Shown: positions 21,134 to 33,867 of the stretch, piece by piece
Layout of the letters: the number at the start of each line of letters is the position of its first letter
Position numbering within the stretch: position 1 is the stretch's first letter
Assembly (NCBI GenBank): GCA_005656395.1
Contig: SRSI01000010.1
Span: forward strand, 1,798,001-1,862,000
DNA: 64,000 nucleotides
Source: Strongyloides papillosus
Taxonomy: Eukaryota > Nematoda > Chromadorea > Rhabditida > Strongyloididae
Direction: 5' to 3'
Notes under the pieces: model-generated
Seen by the model: only the letters and a program-made list of their open reading frames with translations
The model's database searches: none
What the model was told of the DNA's origin: nothing
Position numbers and translations under genes: made by a program

Positions 21134-24100
21134 TTTGTAGTGGTAAGGATAAATTTTAAAAATGATATATTGGCAATTTAAGTATAATCCTTTTCTTCTT
21201 AAAATCCTCAATATATCTCTTTTCGGAAACTCTTTAAAAACAATCTTAAACCTCTTTTCAGACAAAGACTATTATATCAAATTATTCACTTCTTTCTTAT
21301 CATTCACACCCAAATTTTTTCTTTAAATCGGCTTATAGTTATTTTGAAACTAAAATAAAAATTAAAAATAGATATGTCTCTATTGGTATCTTAATTAGTT
21401 GAATATATAGATATACAAATATTTATATACATATATGTATATATAAATAAGATTAAAAAAATGTATTAGTTATAGTGGTAATTTAAACTAAATTCAAATA
21501 GCTTCCTGACAGTCCACAATATGACAATGTATTTAAAAATATGAAAATACATATGTGATTATGGGGTGGAAGAAAATTTTACTTAGCCCTGCCTTCTTCT
21601 ATATCATACAATGAATGTGTTTATGCAAATATATATGAGGTTCCTATATATAACATATATTTAGTTAGATACTTTTAATGGGTGGAATTTGTGGATAGAT
21701 TTTAAAGATAGAAGTTTTGTAGTGAAGGTAATTAATTATGATAAAAAGTGAAATGCTTTGACAGAGGCACAAAACATCAGGTCAAATTGAAGGGTCAAGT
21801 GATAGGAATAAAAATTTGTTTATTTTATAATATTAATATCAATATCAACATTGATATTGTAAATGGAAGCATTTTAATCATTCAACTAGCATAACTTCAA
21901 TGTTTAAAACGTTACTATTTTCAGTTTATATTAATAATATTTGTTTGATAAGATGATTAAAAGAATGCATAATAAAATATGTTTAGATGTTTTATTAATT
22001 TCTTACAAAAGTTTATAGTTATTTTTATAGCTTTTAGATAAGACCAATTATCTACCAATTTAAGTAGTTTTCCATATAAAATAGATATCAATAATATGTA
22101 AATATCATTTGAAGAATTTTTTTACTTAAAGTATAATGCTTATAAAAAAATTGACTGCTATCTCATTAAAATAAAAGTATAACTAAATTAAATGTAAAAT
22201 TAGAAGATTTTTGATTTCTTTTTTTTTGTAAAATAATAAGTATAAGATTATTGAAAATATGTTATTGTTAGCTTCTTAAAGTTTAAAAAATAAGTCTAAT
22301 TTTTTCGGTTCTTCTTTTGTTTTGGTTATTGCAACAAATTAATAAATTATTATTAGTCTATCAATGTAGTATGCCAAATTATATTTTTTTTAAATATCAA
22401 CGTTTAAAATTACACTTCTTAGACTAGTTGCCTTTTCATATATTAGTCAATTTATATAACATATAATGATTACAAATAGTCTAATTAATGATTATTATTT
22501 TTTAATTTAATTTTACTTTTTTAAATAGCTATTTGATAAATTAAAAAGTTCATGGAAATATTATATAATGTAATTCTTTATGATATATTTTATTAAATGT
22601 AATTATTAACAATAATACTTAGAGAAAATATAAAGCATGTTTCAGTCTCAAGTGTCATTAGATTCAATATTTTAGAGACTTTGATTTTTCACTAAAGATG
22701 AATTATTCGTTATTTTCTTTTGTGATATCATCATCTTGACTATATAAAATGGTCTCAATTCTTTACTAAGGATTAGCCATAACAGATGTCTCGACAAACT
22801 CTCCATAAGGTTGTATAGAAGTCCTTTAGTTTCTTGCTAATCTTCTTCATTTCATTATTATTTAAAGTGCAGATGTCTTTGCATAAGTTAAATTTTTAGT
22901 TAATGGAAATTTTTCATGATAAAATTTAATTATCTAACTATAATATTATAACCTTCATTAAATTCCACAAATCAACACCTTTTAATTTTTAAATGCATTT
23001 CACAAAATTCATTTGTGAATAAAGAAATTTTCAAGAAATTATATAATAATTTTAAAACAACGATATCTTAAGAAATAATTTTTTAACTCATTAAAAAATA
23101 AAACATGTAATTAAATCAAATTTTGATCATTTGTTTTTATAAACCTAGAAAAAGAGCCTATTGAACATCCTTTATTTATTTATAAAATTACAAATAATGA
23201 ACGTTTGCAAAAAAATATGTAGTGTAATATACTAAAAAAATGTTGTTATAAAAATATAATTTTTTAATATTAGTTTATTTTATCAGATGTAACATTTTTT
23301 ATCTGATTTAAATGTAATAAATTTCCTAAAGTACCTCTTGAGATAATAAGAAAATAATTTAAAGAGTTTCAATATTTTTGGAGTTCACATCTATTTTAAA
23401 TTGGAAACAAATATTACAAAGTTGTTATTTTTTTATTAAAATAAATACATTGGATTATTTAAGTAAGTACTTTTTCAAACAATAAACTATGTAAATTATT
23501 ATATTTATTAGTAGTATTTGAAAGCTTAATAAATATTCTTAACGATAACAGTACTTGATATTTGGAAAAAGTTTAATATGGCTTAAATTTTGTATTATAC
23601 ATGTTTTCAATATATTAATAACATTAATTAAATAATCAACATATTGAGGTCAATTAAAAATATTGTTTACAATTTTGCCAATTATACTTAGAATGTGCTT
23701 TAGTGTGAAATAATAATAACAATGTACCTTAATGTCAAATTAAATATTATACATTTACTTAACACTCAATTGCCTATTTGTTACTTAAAGATATTTTTGC
23801 AATTTTTATCTCACTTTTAAAGTTATTTAGTTTCAATAATTACATCAAAAGAAACTATACATTTTTATAACTTATTTTTATAGTATAATTTTTTATAATA
23901 TAATTTGATATATATTACTCTTAATATTTTACATTATAATATACAATTACTCGGGTAACTTTTATTTTAATATTTGATTTTTTCAATATAATATATTGAC
24001 TTCTTATTTTAACATTTCTTTAAAAGTAAAGTTATTATTTGTTTAATTGTTGTAAAAAGAATTTTTTTATATTATACTTTTGTAATATTTTTTGTTAAGA

Positions 24101-24809
24101 TTATCAAATGTTACATTTTTTTTGTATGTTTGGCAATTTAGTATTTGATTTATAGTAAAAAGAAATTTGATATTACAAAATATAAATACATTATTTTATG
24201 TTTAATAAAACAAATTATGTATATATTGATTCATTTGTAGTTTCAAAATTAAATAAACAATTGAAAATTCCAAAGTTAAATCAAGTTGATTGTCTATAAA
24301 TATCTTTCTTTACTTTGAATATATAAATTGTTCTTCAATACACTAGATTAATAAAGTTGCGCTTTCTTCAAGATAAAAGCTAAGCCTTTCCTTTTGATTA
24401 AGACCAGGGATCAAAACAAAGAGATACAAGTATATCCAAATCAACAAATTTTATGTTTATTCTTTAAATCATTATAACTTAATGTAATTTTTTTTATAGA
24501 AGCCACCTACTTTTTTCATAATTAACAAGTGTGTATTTTTTAACAGTATAATTTATCATTTTATGATAAGCATAAAAATTTATTAAATCGTAACTTTCTT
24601 GTAAACCATAAACTATATTTATTTCATAATTAAGAAATTTGTTTTCTAATAAAACTTTAAATTAATTTTAACAAAGACAATAAGAAAAGATTAATAATGA
24701 TATTAAATATCAATAGCAACAAAACATATTTATTTCGTTATTTCGAGCAATAACAACTTTTTTAGAAATATATAACTCAAAATAATATTTTTAATAACCT
24801 TTTTCTTAG
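21134..24809. other. Non-coding region between frizzled and the coiled-coil gene
   Basis: About 3.7 kb of very AT-rich DNA with no supportable exon. It should contain the frizzled promoter (right of 21133) and at least one 5' exon of the gene that starts being recognisable at 24810. A near-palindromic CAATATCAACATTGATATTG occurs around 21840. Confidence 0.4.
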
Positions 24810-27800
24810 TCAAAACGTTTTCTTTAAACTTTTTGGACCGCCTCGGCATTTGGCCAGCCCAAAGTATTAGTCAAAGTGGTAGCACTGTTGAAGATACTGA
24901 GGATAAGATCACAAAAGTCGAGATAACAAGACGAGAGGGTTGCCTACCGACTGATAATAATATTAGTATTACTAGTAAAACCTATATTTTTGAGGTACAA
25001 GATCAGTTAAAAGAGATTGAAGAGGAAGAAGATAACGACGAAAGCATGGTTTCATATACAGAAGAAACTTCTTTCAAACCAATTTTTTTGCATTCCATTT
25101 TACCAGGTAAGCTATTATTATTTTTTTATTTTTATATTATTACTAAAAAAATTATTCTACCTAAATTTATTTTATACTTAAATTTTCTACCTATTTAAAT
25201 GTCTTATACAAATCAATTTTAAAGCGCGTATTTAAAGTGATTTTTTTAAAACACTTTTTTTTCCCATTATTTATAAATTTTTGATAATATCACAAATCAA
25301 TCATTATTTGGTCGATATTTAAATTCAAAATAGCTATTTAATTCAACATCCTCTCCCTATCTTTATATGTTGGCATAAAATAAATAATAAAGTAATAAAA
25401 TAATATTATCTTTAGAAATTACACATTCGCTACAAAATACATATGCAGTTGTTGAAAGTTGTATTGAACCATGTCCTGATTTAACTGAAGCTCCTTTTAA
25501 TTTAAAAGTTAAAAGTCTTGGAAGGCAAATTGTATATTTGAAGACAAATGATTTTAGTTCAGTTTCTGATCATGCAACACTTTCTCCTTCAAGTAAAGTT
25601 TTACATATAATGAAAAATGGTATTATTTTAACTGATGGAGAAGTTACACATGCATTAAAATTACTATTGAAGAATGGTACTTCATGGAAAACTGGAATTA
25701 GGAATGCTATGAAGAAATGCCATCTTGATGGGAATTGGGGCTTGTTAGCTCTACAAATCCTATCATCTGGTAATATTAAATTTAGCATAATCACGAACAC
25801 ACCTCCTCCTAACGAAATTAATGTAACTAATGTTGAAACAAAAATTTGGCTTGTACCAATTAAAAAAGTTTTTATTGATCAAAAAAATTTTAATAGTGAT
25901 GAAACAGACAAAAGTAATTCTGTTACAAAGAAGAAAGTTGTTAAAAGAGTTGTAAAGAAAAAAGTACCAGAAAAAAAGGATAGTTTAACATCTGATGATA
26001 AAAGGGAAAAGACGCCAGAAGTGGTAAGTGAAATAAAAGAGGATGTTTCAAGTGTCGCATATGTCGTACGATTGGGCCAAAGTCCAGCTAAAGATGGAAT
26101 TTCATTAAAAGATGAAGAAATTGAAAATAATGTAAAAAAAGAAGATGTTGGAAGAAGTAGAATATCAGAAAAAATAATTAATGGAGTAGATAGTTTAAAC
26201 AATTCATCTTCTATACGTACTAGTATTTTACAAGATAGAAAAAAAATAGAAAGTTTGGTCAACGATATAAAAAAGGATAAGAAAAAAGAAACATCCCCTG
26301 ATCATAAAACAATTGAATCTGATGATATTGAATTTATTGAACAACCACCAACTGAAGATGTTTCGATCAAAAAAAGATCATCACTTGAAAAGTCATTTTC
26401 GCCACCCTCAGAAATTCTTAATGATATTTCTATTGATTCATCTAAAGATGACTATACAAACAAGAGTAGTCCTTCATCTGAAAATACTACAAGTGGTATA
26501 TCTTCTGCTCTTTTGTCGGAAAGATCAACTATATCAACAAAAACAACAAATTTATCATTTGATGATTTAAAGAAAAAACTTGATACATTATCATCATCAT
26601 TAATAAAGGAAAAAGAAACAACACCATCAAAAGAAATTTCACCACAAGGAAGTAATGTTAAATCAAATATATTGAGTAAAATGAAATATGATAAAGAAGA
26701 AACACCAACTTTAACATCACCATTACTTTTTACATCAACAAAAAGTTCATTGGATATGGATAATAATTTGTCTAGCAGTGATAATAGTAAAGACCTTACT
26801 ACACGTACTAATATTTTATTAAATACTTCGTATAAAACGTCATCATCAACATTAGCTAGTGATTTGTCATTAGATCGCACATTAACACCATCCTCTAGTT
26901 CAATTATGAGTACTATTAATACTTATCCAACCACAACTTCTGGATATTCATCATTAGAAACACATTCGAAATTTTTATCTTCTAAAGAAAATCCATTGTC
27001 TGCATCTTATACAGCAATTTCTCCTGCAAGTAGAGAAATTATAAGACGTAGTGCATCAAGATCAACATGTATAAGTGGTACAGATAATCATAATATATTA
27101 AATAGCTGTAGTAATATTTTGAGAAAAATTGATATAAATAATGGATTTAATAATAATTTTTCTATAAAAAAAGATACTCTTGGAACAGTAAAAGAAGATT
27201 GTGTTGGTATTGAAGAAAGAGTTAGGGGAATGCAGTCTGTTAATGTAGCTGCATTACAATTAGTTTTAAAAACATTAAGTTATGAAGAATTAGGTAAAAA
27301 ACGTCAAGTACATCCTCATTGGGATGAATTATGTGGGCAATTATTGAACTCAGGGTATTACAAACTTATTGATGAAGCAGATAAACTTCTTTCAGAATGT
27401 CAACGAAATGTAAGTTTTTGTTTTTTATATTATTTATTAATTTTAATATTTATAATAGATTCATATAAATGAACATCTTGTTAATCCTATTAAGATACTT
27501 ACAAATCTTCAATTATTTGTCTTAAATCCCGTTGATATTCTTCGTGCTCCAATGGATGAAGGAATACTTTGCTTTCCATATGGATTGATTCTTGACAAAG
27601 CATTTTCATTAATCAATAAAGTTAAAAAAATGATTTCACAAGATATTGATCCGGAAACACCTGTCAATTGGGAAGAATTAGCTAACTTAGCGAAGAAAGC
27701 ACAAATTCATTATAAAAAGGTCGTTGAAAGTGAAGTTGAGAAAAGAATGGGTGAGGTAAATAAGTTGACAGCTCAACAAAGGCTACAAAGAATTGATTCG

Positions 27801-28051
27801 TTTTTGATTGAAACAACTGTAGAACAATTGCAAAAGGTAACTTTTTATATTATTTAACCATTTTATTTATTTATCTATAGAAAACAAATCAAAATAAAGA
27901 TGAACTTCATTGGGAAATGGAACAATTGAAACACCAAAATGCTTCATTAAAAAAAGATAATCGTGAAATGAAAGCACAATTAATGAGATTTGAAGGAAGA
28001 ATTGAAAATTTAGAACGTAAATTTAAAACAATTGCTAGGCTTTTACAATAA
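24810..28051 (+). CDS. Large coiled-coil protein, unidentified (5' end not located)
   Basis: Exons 24810-25106, 25416-27409, 27459-27836 and 27881-28051, all phase-consistent; at least 945 aa. The first exon begins after TTTTCTTAG in phase 2 and has no in-frame ATG before about 25045, so an upstream exon is missing. Visible regions: an acidic segment with EIEEEEDNDES; a conserved-looking globular block at about 190-280 containing TDGEVTHALKLLLKNG; a long Ser/Thr/Lys-rich low-complexity middle; a second globular block (VHPHWDELCGQLLNSGYYKL); and a C-terminal coiled coil (LHWEMEQLKHQ to the stop). The layout suggests a cytoskeletal or scaffold protein, but no family was recognised. The frame is clean throughout. 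Confidence 0.8.
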
Positions 28052-28585
28052 AAGTTTTTGTTACACTATTATTATTTATTAATTGTAATTAAAAAATATC
28101 CAATATTTGTCATTAAAATAATTGCTTCATTTAAATTTTAATTGTAAAATAATTATAAAGAGATTATATTTTAATTTAATTTAAAATACGTTATATTGAA
28201 GTATAAAATTTATCAATTAACCTTATCTATACTAAAATAATCATCAAACAGGAAATGTTTGCATAGATTAAAAATACTACCACAGACTGTTTGATAAGAA
28301 ATGTTAAAAAAATATTGTTATCACTAAAATTTGTATGGAAACAGCTTGGAGCTTCGTCATCTTTGAGTAAACTTTAAGTAATGTAAATATACATCAACTG
28401 TTTTCAACGAGAAATTTTTTAATATTTGTACATTTTGAAAGTATTGGTATTTTAGTTAAAATTGCTGTTATCATTTGATTGGTAAAAATTAATTAGATTT
28501 ATATTATATTTCTCAATTATTTATTATAATCAACCAAAATTTCCCTAAAAATCATTTTTTACCTATTTTTAGAGTTGTATATACA
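28052..28585. other. Spacer before the phospholipase gene
   Basis: No coding signal. The last bases, TTTTTAG just before the start codon, form a good splice or spliced-leader acceptor. Confidence 0.4.
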
Positions 28586-30689
28586 ATGACAAATGAAGTC
28601 AAAGAAAGTTCAATACTAGAAAAAAAACAAAAAAAAAAGAAAGTATCTCCATTGACTATTCATGAAGTACGGTGGTTTTACAAGAGAACTAATGAAACAA
28701 AATGGCTTCCATTTAAGGGTAAGTTACTATTTGATTTTTACATATTTTAACATATATTTATTAGGTTATGATTCAATAAATATTGAACTTCATTATCGAC
28801 AGATGTTTGGTGTACCAATAGAGGAAGAAGCACAACATTTACTGGAAGAATATTTTGATTCTGATGATATTATTGTAATGGATGGTTTATATCAACTTGA
28901 TACAGCATTTTTGAAAGTTTATCCAATCTATTGGAAAGACGATGATTTCGATATTTGTCGTGGTATTTGGTTTACAACTTTTGACATGCAACCAATAACA
29001 AAAGACTTGGCAGAACGTATTGAAAAACACCACTTGCAACAATTTTTAGATCAAACAATACCATTTGGTCCCGTATTTAGTGATAAAGATTCAACTAAAC
29101 GCCCCCTATTGACGTCATTTGAAACTCCAACGGAAGAAGTAAGATGGAATTCTGTTATTGATATATGCCTTTTGTATAATACTAAAACAAGTAAATTATT
29201 GAGATACATTTCATGGTCCAAAGCTATACCATTAACTAGAGGGTACCCCGAAGAAGCATTATGTGATGATGGAAAACCTGATTTTACTGATTTAGTATTA
29301 GTTGTTCATGGTATAGGACAAAAAGGTTATGAAAATTTAATAGCTAAAAATACAAATCAATTAAGAGAATTATTAACACCAATAATTGAGAAACAATATA
29401 CAACATGTAAAAAGAAAATGATTATGTTACCAGTTGAATGGAGAAGTCATTTAATTTTAGATGAAGATATGAGTTCACATATTTTACTTAGTAAAATGAG
29501 TAATCTTAGAGAAACAATGAATGCAGTTGCATTGGATATTATGTATTATCAATCCCCATTATATAGAACAGAGGTTTGATTTTAACCCTTATATTATTTA
29601 ATATATTTTTTAAAGATTGTAAATGGAGTTATCAGACAATTAAATTATGTATATAGAACATTCATAAAAAACAATCCAAAATTTAATGGTAATGTATCAA
29701 TATTTGCACATTCACTTGGTTCTGTTATTTCTTTTGATATTCTTTCTAAATGGTCGCCACTACATATTTACGATGAATATGTAACGAATGCTTTAATGAC
29801 AAAAATAGAATCATTGGAAGGATCAGACAGGATACGACTATGTAATTATTTGGATGCAAGACAAGCATTGTTTGACAGTGTTCATATTGAAGATGTATTA
29901 GATGAACAGGAGGAACAACTTGTTTTTAATGTCAAAACATTATTTTGTGTTGGTTCACCATTAGGGGTATTTTTAGTAATGAGAGGAGCTACACCAAGAA
30001 CATTTGATGCAATAAATGAAAGAGTTGAAAGAATAATTAATATTTATCATCCAATGGATCCTGTTGCATATAGATTAGAACCGATATTCCATGAAAATTA
30101 CAAATATGTTAAACCTTTAAAATTATTTTCATATACAGATGAAAAGTCACATACTTCATCATATAATTTAAATTTAGAATTAATGAGAGATTACCAGAGA
30201 AAACAACTAGAAAAAATATCAAGAAATCAAAGTCCAATTATAGAAGTTAAACCAAATCCAAATGATGCATTTTTAGATGGATACAACACTGATGAATCTT
30301 CACCTGAAAGTTCACCATCAGCCAGTACTAATAATGTTAATAAATTAAAATCAGCTCAAGAAGGAGTTGTTGAGAGCAAAAAAACTGGAAATTGGTTTAG
30401 TTCAAGTAAAAGTAAAGGTCCTAAAATAGAAGAAAAAGCTGTTGATGCATTGGAAACTCTTGATACGATTGATAATCTTGAAACATTAATGAATGCAGTT
30501 CCAAAAGATGTAAAACTTCGTAGAAGAATAGATTTCCAGGTACAAAGAAGTTTGATGGATAAAAGTTATGTTGGAATGTTAAGAGCGCACTTTTCATATT
30601 GGACTAATCCCGATGTAGTTTCATTTATTGCAAATATTATGCTTAACGATCATGATGAAGGATTTGGTGAAGTAAAAGAACAGGTATAA
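28586..30689 (+). CDS. ipla-1: Intracellular phospholipase A1, DDHD family (DDHD1/IPLA-1 type)
   Basis: Exons 28586-28718, 28765-29573 and 29616-30689; 671 aa. Enzymes of this family remove the sn-1 acyl chain from phosphatidic acid and phosphatidylinositol on cytosolic membrane faces and affect membrane traffic. Seen here: an N-terminal WWE-like start (VRWFYKRTNETKWLPF), VVHGIGQKG forming the oxyanion region, the nucleophile motif FAHSLGSVISFDIL (Ser near 347) and a C-terminal DDHD domain (NIYHPMDPVAYRLEP, later DFQVQRSLMD and RAHFSYWTNPDV with the expected Asp and His). A Ser-rich insert sits inside the DDHD domain, as in relatives. The residue before His in the nucleophile motif is Ala, not the Gly of classic lipases. 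Stop at 30689; no further exon seen. Confidence 0.9.
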
Positions 30690-30946
30690 ATTTTTAATAT
30701 TACTAGCAATAACCTTATTCAGTATATATATTTTTTAAATAAATTTCTAAGTTATTATCATTTTTCTAACGTTATAGTGTTAAAAATATGTTTAGTGCTT
30801 TAAAACCACAATTACCTTATATACAATTAGATTGACATTTTTTTAAGAAAAAAATATTTTTCATTGAAATATTATTAAAATCATTGTGTAGAAATAAAAG
30901 TTCTATGATAAGATTTCTTTTAAAAAAATCCATTTAAATGCAAAAA

Positions 30947-31041
30947 GCCGACTCCGACGGAAATTTACACAAATATTTTTTTACTTTAAATTTAAATAAG
31001 CACTAAACTTTGATATAACGTTAAATGTCGGAGCCGACCGG
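30947..31041. repeat. GC-rich imperfect inverted repeat
   Basis: GCCGACTCCGAC at 30947-30958 pairs with GTCGGAGCCGAC at 31027-31038 (10 of 12 positions), with about 68 AT-rich bases between. Both arms stand out as GC islands in AT-rich DNA. Possible remnant of a small foldback element or a structured transcript end between two convergent genes. Confidence 0.45.
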
Positions 31042-31214
31042 TTAACATATCGAATTACAAAAGTATTATAGAATGAGGTTGTTTCCTCCACTATACTCTG
31101 TGGGTTGTTAACTCTATTTGTGATATAGTAAAACATTAACCTCCCTATAGTTTATTATGAAAATTAATTATTTCCAGATAAACAAAAATAAACATAAAAT
31201 CAATTTTTTTATAT

Positions 31215-32043
31215 TTATTGTCCAGTAAAACCTGTCTTTAAATTTGTTTTTTTAGCTAATCCCTCAATTTCTTTTGCTTTTTTTACATAATCAACAGCTT
31301 TATCTTTATCTAGAGGAAATCCATCTCTTCCACGATACATCAAAGCAGCATGCATACATCCATTTGAATAACCTAAATCACAGGCTCTTATTGCAAATGA
31401 TAATGCTTTTTCAGTATCTTTTGGTACAAATCCAAAATTACTTGGTTTATTTTCCGTACGTTCTTTCTTACGTTCCTCCTCAGAAGTACGATACCAGTTA
31501 CTTAATCTAAAACATGCCATTGCGTCTTCTAATTCACAAGCTCTACAGAAAAATGACATTATAAATTAAATTAGTTTTACCTTTCTAAATATTTAACAGC
31601 AAGTTCTGGATTTGGAGATCTTCCTTTTTCTCCATTCCAATAAATTAACCCTAATGTTTGGCAACCCGGTGTTAAACCCCCATCACAAGCCATTTTAAAA
31701 GCATCTATCAATTCTTCTAATCTTTCTGGTTTTTCTTTAGTCCCACTTATTCGATAATTAGCATATTTATAGCAACTTTGTGGATATTTTCTAGTTAAAC
31801 AATTGTCCTTAAATAAGTTATAAGATTTCTCAAAATTTTTTTCGACATTTTCAAACCATTGTCCTAGTAAATGACATGAATCAGGTTTATTTTCCTTAAT
31901 TATTTTGTAATGAATTGAATAACAATAGAACTTACTTTATAACATCCAAATCTATATTCAATTCCTATATTTTTAACATACTCTTCACGTTCCGCTTGAA
32001 TTCTTTCAAATTCCTCTTTAGTCGATTCATGAACGCTAGACAT
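31215..32043 (-). CDS. COA7: COA7-like Sel1-repeat protein
   Basis: Exons 32043-31936, 31894-31581 and 31542-31215, introns of 41 and 38 bases; 249 aa, matching the roughly 230 aa of animal COA7. Sel1-like helical repeats with paired cysteines recur (CHLLGQWFE, CYKYANYRISG, CQTLGLIYWNG, CFRLSNWYR, CMHAALMYRG), the disulfide-rich pattern of COA7. The family is needed for respiratory-chain assembly in the mitochondrial intermembrane space. The N-terminus is soluble and lacks a cleavable presequence, consistent with cysteine-driven import (inference). Convergent with the phospholipase gene. Confidence 0.85.
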
Positions 32044-33867
32044 TGAAAAGTATAATTTTAATCTTTTTTTAATATATTTTAAATATTGACCGCGACTTTA
32101 TTTCTGATATAATACTACATTTTGATCTTTTTTAATGTTTAGTTAGAAGTAATTTTCGTAAACATTTTCCCAGTGTAAAATACGTAAACATATATTAATA
32201 ATGGACATATTGCTTGCCCACTCTGTGGTTATTCATCTTTTTGAAAAATGAAATAGAAAAGTAACAATGAATTTGTAAAAAATGGAAAAAAAATTTCCCA
32301 ATGTACATAAAATTTTTATTATTTATCATGATAAATAGAAATAATTAATAAATAAATATTAACATTTTCAATGAATCTTCAACAATTAACATAATGATGA
32401 ATACATTTCAATTTGTATTAAAATTTCAAGATTAAAAACATAGAAGATTATGAGGAATAATAATTGTTATAATTATTTTAATTTTTATTATTTGGTTTTG
32501 TATTGAATTTATAAAAAAAGAGATACATCATTAATCCCCATTATTGTTTGTATAACGATTTTATAATATTTTTCAAACAAAAATTTATTTATTTCTACAA
32601 GTTTTTAATTGAAATAAACTGAGGAAAAATAATTACTTGATTCTACTAAAATGATAAAAAAATCCTTATTCTGTAATATATAATAAGCCAAAGAATTTAA
32701 AAATTATTGTTTTTAAATGGTAATCTACTAATGTTATTGTCTTTAAAAATTAAAAAATGTACAACTAGAAAAAAATTGTTGTTCATTTTTAAAAGATATC
32801 TAAATATTTTTTGGAACTTGTTTAAATAATTGAAACATTGTTATTAAACAAATATTTATCGAATCAGTTTTTATGATGAAAAATATTAGATTTGAAACAA
32901 AAGATAACATATAGGTTGGATTATTATGATCGTTGTTATTTAAGATTTATCATTAATGTTTAATCAGCATTAAAAAGAGGTATTATTAGTTATATGATGT
33001 ATATTTCAATATTTACTGTTTTACTATATTTTTTAATAAGGCAATTGTTTGTACAATATGAGAAAAAAAAGTTATCGTTATTTTTTGATTCCGTCACAGA
33101 ATAATTTTTTTTGATGAGTATGACCAATGTTAACTATGACTTTTAACATAATTGGTACATTGTGAGAATTTTCTATATAGTGTTTTTCTATAATTTTAAT
33201 AATTTTTTTTAATTTAAAGTAATTCTTATAAATAGGATTTATAAAAAGTAAAAACAAATATAATTGTTAGCTGAGAGAATTTTGTTGTTAAATATTAATT
33301 TTATTTCCGATAAAATTTTTAAATTATATTGTTATTGTAAAAAAATGAATAAAAAAGATTTTTTTAATCTTTTTGTCGGTATATCTCTTTAAAATGTATA
33401 ATTTTTGTTTATTTATTTGTCCCGCAAATTTATTCCATTTTTATTTGAATTGTTGATTATATAAATAAACTAGATTGTTATAAATATTTAATAGATATAT
33501 ATTAAAATTATTTATGATAAGATTGTTATATTTTTATATGTACATAATTATATACTTACATTGAAAGGTACGAGAGGTTATTATTATTTATCTATAGGAA
33601 GAGTAATTCTTTAACATTAGTAAACTTTAGTAAATAAAACAAAATGCACTTTCTATAATTTATGCTAGTAGATGTAAACATTTAAAGAAATATAATTTAA
33701 GAACTTATTTGCAATAAAAATTAAGGTTTTAGATTTTCATTAGTCTTTCCATATATTTTGAATAATTTAATTTTTATGTGTAATTTCTTTTTCTGTTCTA
33801 TACAATATTAAACATGTGTTGTTGTTTTTTCGCATTTTGGAAAGTAATTATGATTTTATTTTCAGAA
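32044..33867. other. Non-coding spacer
   Basis: 1.8 kb of AT-rich sequence with short open frames only, none with splice or domain support. Promoters of the two divergent neighbours should be at its ends. TTTTCAG lies just before the start codon at 33868. Confidence 0.4.

Noticed and set aside
25570..26880. Long antisense frames opposite the coiled-coil gene
   Set aside because: Shadows of the Ser/Lys-rich sense frame; no start context or domain.
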